The notes below the pieces were generated by a model. It searched no databases and was not told where the DNA came from. It saw only the letters and a program-made list of their open reading frames with translations. Made by a program: the position numbers and the translations under genes. From Prostheceraeus crozeri (lineage: Eukaryota > Platyhelminthes > Polycladida > Euryleptidae), in the NCBI GenBank assembly GCA_907163375.1, contig CAJQUW010007562.1:262641-326640 (forward strand): a stretch of DNA of 64,000 bases, written 5' to 3'. Shown in pieces: positions 51,301 through 60,300 of the stretch; within the stretch, counting starts at the first letter, position 1; each line of letters begins with the position of its first letter.

Positions 51301-54300
51301 GTGGCTGATTTCACTTTTCAGTTCTTCAGTTTCCTTTGTATTAGCTTCATGAAGCTGTGAAATTCGTGAAACGATAGAGGAAATTTCATTTTTCTGTTCA
51401 TCGACCATTTCCACAACGAAGTCGTTCACTTCTTGCACCTTCGATGAAAACTCTTTGAACTTCTCTTCGATCTTGGCGTCAACCATTTTCAAGATTGAAT
51501 CCTTTAGCGAGTTAAGTCTGGTATCTAGCTCGGATAGAAAAGACTCTTGTACTATTTGGGCGCTATGTTCCAAATAAGCTTTGCATTTCAAACATACGAA
51601 GAAAATGTTCTTTAATTCCTTCTCAGGCATCTTGGAATGGCCAATGCAGGCTGCATGAAATTGCATGTGACAACCTTGGCTGTTGAATACGACAATTCGC
51701 TTTTCTCTATCCTTCGCTTTACCGCCAATGACGCATGAATCGGCAAAACATTTACACGAATTTGTCATGTTGGACTGATCGGGTTGCAAAAAGGAATCGA
51801 ACCACGGACTTGACAGGTGAACTGACGTTGTCAACCGATACACCACGCAAGCAGATGAGGGTGACTGAAGTTCTTCTATACTTTGACACCCAAATCGAAG
51901 TTCAACTTGAAGAGATCACGCCACCAATGACCTTGAAGTTTCTACTGGAAGCGGCGACGGGAACAACACTCACAGGCGTAGGGAGGCAGTTTTTTGGAGA
52001 TTACGCGCTAAGTAGTGGACCAACGAGGGGGACGATGACGGAGAAAGCACGGGCGTCGGATGAGGATCACTGTGATGCAAGATTCGACGAGGATAGACAA
52101 GGATAAGGCGGCGAACGGCGAGAGATATTTCACTTCGGAGAGAGAGAGAGACCAGACACGACCAGCACGTTCAGCCGACAGCTTCGTGCGGTGATGGTGA
52201 GATAAGTCTGCAAGTATCTAACAACTTCTGTTACATGAACCAAAGAACCAAAATGGTGCTGAAGTCTACATTTGTTCTTAAATCACAAGAAAAGGGCAGA
52301 GCAATCGTAAACAAAAGACAAAATCGTATGCCGCTCGTGATAAAAGCACATCATGTGGTTCCATCACAGAATGGATGTCATGTTTTGGAAGATAAGAGTT
52401 GCAAACTGCAAACCCGCATGCACCGTAATACTCAAACCCCAACTTGCTGTCGATCATTTCGTGAAGAAATAGACTGATTTTTCGGAATTTTAGTTTTAGC
52501 CGGTTTTTACCAGCTTTTGCCAGTTTTTGCCGGTTTTACATGGTTTTTACCACTTCGTGGCAAAAAGCAGTTTTAGCCGGCAAAAAGCCAACCCTGTTCT
52601 AGATACTTTTGAGTCAACACTCTACCTATATATCCCTATTATATGGTTTAAGCGCCTTTCCGGATAAATAATATAATTAAGAACAGCCAAGTGTCGGGAC
52701 ATTTCGAACTTCTTTGTCAGCCGATTTTTGACTTAAGAACATTCACAGAAGGAATATATACATCACATTTTGATTGAATACAAACATCAAACAGATCAAC
52801 AGAGAATGAGACAAACATCGAGCAGTGTCTTGGAGTACGGAATGATGTTTTGTCACACTGCTTAAGGACAGCAAGTGGCAAGATCACAAATACGTCTTTG
52901 GTTGGAACACAAACTAAAATCACTTAATATGGAAGTTCAGATCCACTATTCCCCAAAAAATTCAAAAACGTAGCTCCGCTTAAACTCTCACTCTCCCCCT
53001 TAACCGGAGGGTTTTGCATGTGTTGGAAATGCTTCTTGACCTATCTTCCGTCTATCCGGTTCATTATTATCCGGAGTGCACGTTAATGAAATATACTGCG
53101 CATCTTTCATTTCTATTTCAGATATTTCTAAATCAATTTCAGATCCAAATGAATTTGAGACATGTCTAGAAGTGTTTCAGATTTCTTCAATTGAATTTTA
53201 GATATCTATCAGAAACTCAAGTTCGAAGATATCTGAAATGCATCTGGAAAATGTCTGAAATTCGTAATGGATAGTGCATATACTTCAAATATAGGAGGAT
53301 GGCTATACGATTATTTTAGACATACAGAGGGAACTTGCTGCAATTTATCAATCCCGAGGGTTTTAGCCGGAGGGATTTATCCATGAATTCCTAGATAGGT
53401 ATAACACCTGGACTGCTACCTAGGAGTTCATGAATTTATCAATTAATTTCACGAGCATTGTCCAGGAGAATCGCATGTGCAACTTTGTGATAAGCAACGA
53501 TTTCAAATTTTGACAAATATGTACAAATATCGATGGTCTGAGAGACGAGACGCTTAATAGAACATAGAAAATTCTTGCATAGTATTATTGAAGCACCGAA
53601 TGTAAGAGATTGTATTTGAATACATATTTGTTGAAATTTAAAATCTTTGTTTATCACAACCTGAAGATAACCTTAGTTACAAAGTTGAAATATGTCGTGT
53701 GATATAAAAAAGGAAGTTATCAAGAAAGACCTACCACCAGAAACTAGGCTTTTCCAATGTTTCGTATATTTCATTAAATGTCGAGCCAAGCATATTTTCA
53801 CAATAAGTGACAAAGTTAAACTGATTCATCTGAAATTAAAATGATACCTGTAATATGCTTGATACTGTCTGAAATTTAACTGGAAGTGGTGTAGTTCTTT
53901 ATTATTATAGAGCATTGGTTTTCTATGGAACTAATTACAAAATCGTGGGGAATGCAGGACTACATCTACTGCAAATATAATTTTTCAAGCCCTCATGTCG
54001 TTTGGGTTACTCGTACTGATCCTTTGCATTCTTCTCAATTCCAATTGCTTGCATTTTGGTCTAATTGCTTTCTGGGCAGTGGACTCTCGATATAAGAATC
54101 ACAATGGGAAATTATGTTTTGATTCTTATAACGAGATTATTCTTATAATGAGAGTTTTTATTTTGTGAGCACTCATGCCTTTTATTTGTAGTAATGATGC
54201 TATATACATCCTAATTAGTAATCAGTATAGATAAATGCTTGCGTAGCTATAAAATAAGATGTTTGTTTGTGGTTCCTATCACCCTAATTATACTTATATA

Positions 54301-57300
54301 CTTAAAGAAAACAAGAAAACAATAGAAACATTCTTTTTTCAGTTCAGCTTCAACTTCGTCTAAAAAAGTCCGATATCTTGCTTTGGTGAAGGCTCTCATT
54401 GGTTCGTTTTAAGATTTCTTCTCCTATCTTCCTAAGGGCCGGGATGGGATACAGTCATGAGTTCTGATGACGCACATTGTCATTTCTAATCGATGGGTAT
54501 AGTAGGATAACACAATTGGTGAGGATTTCAGTGGATTTCATCTTTTCAAGGTTAATCGTGACATCTTGACGCTTTTCTCTGACGTCCATTGGCAAACATA
54601 ATCAATAAAAAGTAGAATTGCGCCATTGGTGAGTATTTCAGCCAATGACAGTTTAAGTGTCATTCACTGATTCTTATAACGAAAGTGTGTCTTATTTATT
54701 CTTATAACGAGTGCAAAATACATAGTATTTCATACTAATTTGTTGAATGACTATTTCGACATTGATTCTTATAACGAAAGTGACATGATAATTATTCTTA
54801 TAACGAGCGGAAAACTTAAACCGTTGTATAGAAACGTTTTGGGAATATGGATTTGATTCTAATAACGAGTTTATTCTTATAGCGAGTGATTCTTAAAACG
54901 AGAGTTCACTGTACATGTAGATTTCAGAGTAATTCCCTAAATGATCGACTCATTTGGTGAAGGCAGAGACTGGTTTCAATAAGATAACGCACCCTGGCAG
55001 GTTAGCAGGAAATCATTTAACTGGTTCCAAGATGCTGGAATCAGAGTACCATTCGACCACCTTGGCCGGCGTCATCGGTGGCCCTATAGAAAATGTCTTA
55101 TCAAAGAACTGTCCAAATAGTAAGACAGAGATCACTCGCGTTCGCGCCTTTCTCGACATCTGGTACCAAGTCGACGAAATCAATGATATGTGCCAAAATT
55201 TAATTATTTCAATGAGTTGTCGTTTGAAGGCCATGATTCAGTTTAAAGGGACATTACACGAAGTTTTTGCATCTGATGTGATCTCATTGTTGCTTATGCT
55301 CGAATTATGGTGCTATAAATAGCTCGAAGTCGTAAATGTATTCAACTATCACTTTAAAGATGAATTAACATCTGTGAATTCTTAATTTTTGCAGTTCCAG
55401 TGGGTGTTGCAAACTTGCTGCCGCATACTGTATACTTCAACTCGATATGCACAAATTACAAACCTCAGATCCTGGCCAAAAGAAAGTAGCAGCTTTCTTC
55501 CCTTGTCTCGTCGCTGTTATCCATATAGGTTCTGCGGCGGCCCACCATCTGGGGTCTCTGTTATCCTCTTTCCTTTTATATGTGAAGTTGGCATTGAATT
55601 TCGGATCATACATCGTGTTAGAAACAATCCCATGACTTTCTTCGTACATTCCTGAAAAAGAAACACGAGTCGTCTACTTCGATGTTTTCTTCCTGGGAGG
55701 ACACTGCAAGTCAAATTGTCAGCCACTCGATGTAGCTCATTATAATGAAATAATCTTTTAATTTGTAAGTCACGCCGAAATGTAGCTTCAAACGATGAGG
55801 AATTCGACATGCAATGACCTGACAGTGACTTCATTACTTTTATATGGAGCCATGTCAGTGCTAGGCATACTGATGAAATAAAACATTAGATATGATAATT
55901 TAATGCTTATTTAATTAAATATCTATTGAAATTTTATCCTGCCTGCCCAAGACGTCAGGATATTTTCCTGACGGCTGGCGACTGGAAAAACTTAGCACGA
56001 GGTTAGAAGATAATGACATTTAAGCCGCCATAGATATGAACATGCAATTACGTTATAGATATATGGCATTACACTGAGAAGCATTCTGGAAGTGTACCTC
56101 GATGCTATCATGATTTAAATTGAAAATATATTGCTCAAGAATTCTGCTCATTCAATTGTATGATCGTTATCGAGAACGACGGATTTGAAATTTGTCTAGC
56201 AAGAAAAGGAATTCGATTTCTTATGAAATTTTAACTCCACAGTGCCACAAAAATGTATGAACAAGGGATATTTCATAAACTGACTAATGGTTGGAAAGGC
56301 GAGAAGCTCAGTGAGTTTGGATACCTGAAAATTGACTTTTCTGAAAACCTTCAATTTCGAGCGATTAAGTTCAAACGCTCCAGCTACATGGTCAACCATG
56401 GTTGTTTTGGGTATTCATTGATCAAAAACAATTTCATTCCTACTAACTACGAATTATCCTGTATTTCATGAATGTGGTATCTAAATGACTGTTTTCTGAT
56501 TTGGGAATCTTTCGGAGATATTAATAACTTCTTACACATTCTAAATAATGTAGATAATAAAATCAAATGTACAGCTGAAACTGGAAAAGAGAAGCTGAAC
56601 TTTCTAAATATAATCTGAGGCAACTTTTTTATGGCATGTCGTATAAGGTAATAATATTGTCATTTTTGCTGTGGTTTTAGACTATTAGAGCTTCGCGGAA
56701 GAACGGATAGAAATGACCGATACTTGCTGAATAACACAATATTGGTCCTCTCAGCAGCGCGATGCAGTCTGATGACAGTTCCAATGCGTGCATTGCCTAC
56801 AGACATGAATGTTGCCGGCGGCGCCAGGATTGGCTCGTCTGTCGGGTGCCTTTCCTTGCCAGCCAACCGCTGCTACGGTAGAGCGTTCTTCTCCATGTTG
56901 AAGAAGATGCTATGCAAATGTAGTAATAATTACATCACTGTTTTGTACAACTAGCTGTAAATGAGTATATTTTGGTAGAAGCTTGAAATAAATCGTTTTT
57001 TGTCGTAAATTGAACTTATAAACTTTCTTTCCTGGAAATGGAAACATGATTTTTGCTATATTTTAAGATTTTAAAGTTATATTTTTGGTCAAATATTTTG
57101 GTTTTTTTATTATTTTTCTTCTTCATAGTTCAGCTTCTAATAAGCAATTATTGAAAATTTTCAGAATAATGTTGCTCTGGCGTCAGTGTCTCGATAAACG
57201 TTCACCGACTGGGTTGTTTCTTTATCTGCAGAAACTAAATACTAAAATGTGTGATTTTACTGCTATTTTAGTTGAACTAAAAGTTTGAATTACTTCACCT

Positions 57301-60300
57301 TTGGCCTCATCTAATGCAATGATACAATCTCATTAATAATCATCATTTTATAAACCACCTTCTTTTGATCAATAGTTTTATTTTTCATTTCCATTTCAAA
57401 TAGTGATCAAATGGAAATTTGTTGAAAATTGTCACTTTTTGAGCTTTACCTCAGCCCAGGGATGAATTTAAAAATGAAAGTAATGCTGCTTTTAATCCTC
57501 GTCAATGCCCTTTCGTTCGGAAAAACACCCCAGTGGAGGAGGGGTTTATGCTTTTATGTAATTTATTCATTTAAAAAATAAGACATTGACAACATTTACA
57601 AAAGATACTTTACTATAGACATCATTTCCTATCTCTCTATCATCATTCATTTTTCAAAGTGTCCGCCATTCTCATCTAAACACCGTTGGCATCGCTTCGG
57701 GAAGTCTCTGAAAGCATCACGAAACATTTTCTGTGGTATGGCATTCAGTTCTTGTTGAATTCGTTCTTCCAGTTCTCTTGTCGACAGAAAATGGATACCG
57801 GGAGGTTGGAAAACACGATCACGTAGATAGGCCCAAGGCAAAAGTCACACACAGTTACGTCTGGAGACCTTGCCGGCCATTCAATATGACCACGTCCGAG
57901 CAGCCGCCTGGAATTGAGACAATAGTGGCTGGAGCCTTGAAAAGTATGGAATGACTTTCTCACGCAAAATACTGCAGTATCGGTCACCATTCATGGTTTG
58001 AGAACTAATGTCACTGGCCCCAATGCCATAGAAAGAAACACACGCCCATACTGTTAAAGATGGAGTTTGACCTGGGTTTGTAATTCACTCATGAGGATTT
58101 GTTGTACTCCAATAATGAATGTTGTGCTTGTTGATAGAGCCTGTCAAATGAAAGACACATTCATCCGAAAATGAGAGCTTTCTTAGAAACGCTGGATCGT
58201 TGACGAAACGATCATTCATAGTTTCACAAAATTGACGACGACGATCGTCATCACCATCAATTAGTTCTTGACTGTACACTGGCTTATATGGATGTATATC
58301 ACACTGTTGAAGGATTCTGTGCACTGATGATTTGGATATATTCAAATCGCTTGATAATCTTCGAGTTGATGTTGTGTTGTCATTTTCAATGGCATGTAAA
58401 ACACGCTGAATATTCTCATTGCTTGCAACACTCACCGGTCTTCCTTGTCCGGCTTGTCGGTGCACCAGACAGCCAGTATTCAACAATTTCTTCTTCCAGT
58501 TAATTATTGTTTGTCTGGGCGGCGCTTCTTTGTCAAATTCCTCTCTAAATCGCAGTCGGTTCTGTTCTACTCATAGAAATAGATAACAATGAAATATCTA
58601 GAACGGAAATGAAGATTCATGCAATACACAATAGTGGCACATAAATCGCACGCATTTTCAGTTAGATACACTTGTCAACGGCTGAATCATTGGTTTAGAA
58701 TCAGTCACATGTACAATTATAAGCTTTTCATTGGTGGTTCATGCCCCAACTTAGTTCCCCCGGATGTGCCGCGACCTTGAGTCAATTTCCATTCTAGTCA
58801 ACTTCAGATAAAACAATCTATTTCTATGGTTCTACTGACACTTCATTCGTTATAATCCAGGCTGTAATTGTAATTTGCTCTTCTATCGTATATTCCATTG
58901 CAAATTCGAGGTAGGTGTAAACACAGTTCAACAGTGCGCAGAGTGAACAACTGAATGAATCATTACTTCAAAACTGATAGCTATCGATTCGCACTGTCTA
59001 CTGTCTGCTTTTAAACATAGAAATTGAATCAGCCAGCGTGCATTTGGACATAGAAATTGAATCAGCCATCGTGAATTCAGACGTGTTTCTATTTTAGTTC
59101 TAAATTAATTTTCACCTCTAATTTTGGGACACCCGGGTATTTTGAGTACATTATGCACTGCAATTTCTTTGGTCCTCTGTACATGTGAATATTTAATTTT
59201 GCTTGCTTCCAATAATTCTATGTTTATAAGCCTCCGTTTAAACCTGTCAGCGATAGAACGCATTTCGCACAAAAATCTCAAAAATCTCTGTTTCTTGAAG
59301 CAAACCTATGCATCCGGCAGATCCTTTGTCAAGAATAAGAAAAAGCACTCATTGACAGGCACTTGAAGTTGTGCAACGATTTATCAAAGTGGTGGTTTTG
59401 CATTTACACACCCCTTATTGGAAAAGTACAGAGTTGATCATAAAAAACGAACCACCTAAACTATTCTGAAGTTCAATCGACTCTCATGCTTTCTAATCGT
59501 GTCGCACAACAACGTGTCTTACATATTCGACTGTTTACGTTACGTGTCTTACTCTGACCACGACTGCAGATTGTTTACTTTGATTGTTTGTGCACTTCAC
59601 CGAAAACGAGGAATGATATTGAACAATTTTGAAGGAGAGCTATATGACTAATTTCAACAATACTTGCATATTCGCATTCCTTAAATCGCAAGGATTCTTA
59701 GGATACCAAACATGAAGACTTGTGATCTTGTGATACCTTCACGATATCACTAATTTTTTCCTAGTTCACTGATTTTGATGACCAGTAGATCAAAAGAAGG
59801 CTGTGAAAATGCTGGTTTTTCCCGTGCCTGATTCATTATCATACCCACATGTTTTCTTAAAAATTGCAATTTGTAAATTGTGAGATTTTCAAATTTTGGG
59901 CACTCCTCAGCAAATAGGGCCTACAACAGCGGATGCAAGTCCATTTTAAAGCTGAGAATGCAAGCTCTCGAATGATGTATGGCACATTGTTGTGCGACAC
60001 GATTGGAAGGCGTGAGAATCGATTGAACTTCAGCGTAGTTTAGGTGGTTCGTTTTTTATGATAAACTCTGTAAACTTCCCATTTGCAAGTAGAGGGCTGT
60101 CTCTGCGACAAAACTAATGGTGTTGATAGGTAGGTTGCTGCGTTCATCTCTAAACAATTTACTTAAATCAAGTTCTTAACTCGTTGATAAAGCAGTTCCT
60201 GGAAATAAAATATAATACGGATAACAAAGTAAGGAAGAAAGATGAATGGGAGGATACCAAGTTTATGATACTTCCGTTTGTAGGTAAAACTTCCATAAAA

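Larger units (their letters stand above)
48045..52200 (-). mobile_element. LINE B, two-ORF Jockey-superfamily retrotransposon
   Basis: Order on the minus strand: 5' region with a tRNA-like segment, ORF1 (51768-50824), ORF2 endonuclease and reverse transcriptase (~50822-48197), and a 3' UTR ending near 48045 in a CTCTCTCTCTT tract. A PHD-like finger plus coiled coil in ORF1 with an APE-type endonuclease and no RNase H suggests the CR1/Crack/Daphne side of the Jockey superfamily. It is near full length, the most intact LINE in the window. Its exact 5' end and target duplication were not found. Confidence 0.85.
46680..52596. mobile_element. hAT-like element inside F1, carrying LINE B
   Basis: The ends CAGAGTTGGCCAGTAAAAAC and ...GGCAAAAAGCCAACCCTG are inverted matches in hAT style (CAGRGTTGGC). 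Both subterminal regions are full of GGTAAAAACC/GGTTTTTACC and GGCAAAAA words. The flanking octamers ATACAGAT and TTCTAGAT agree at 5 of 8 positions, consistent with an aged 8-bp duplication. No transposase was seen. Outside the LINE the interior (46750-48040 and 52200-52480) holds only short ORFs. Confidence 0.7.
45893..52646 (+). mobile_element. F1 TIR element expanded by nested insertions
   Basis: It begins CCATAGAGTAACTATATTTAG and ends CTATTATATGG, flanked by a 6-bp direct repeat TTTAAG (45887-45892 and 52647-52652). F1 sequence covers 45893-46679 and 52605-52646 (ACTTTTGAGTCAACACTCTA). Everything between is a younger hAT-like insertion. Without it, this copy would be about 0.83 kb. Confidence 0.8.
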
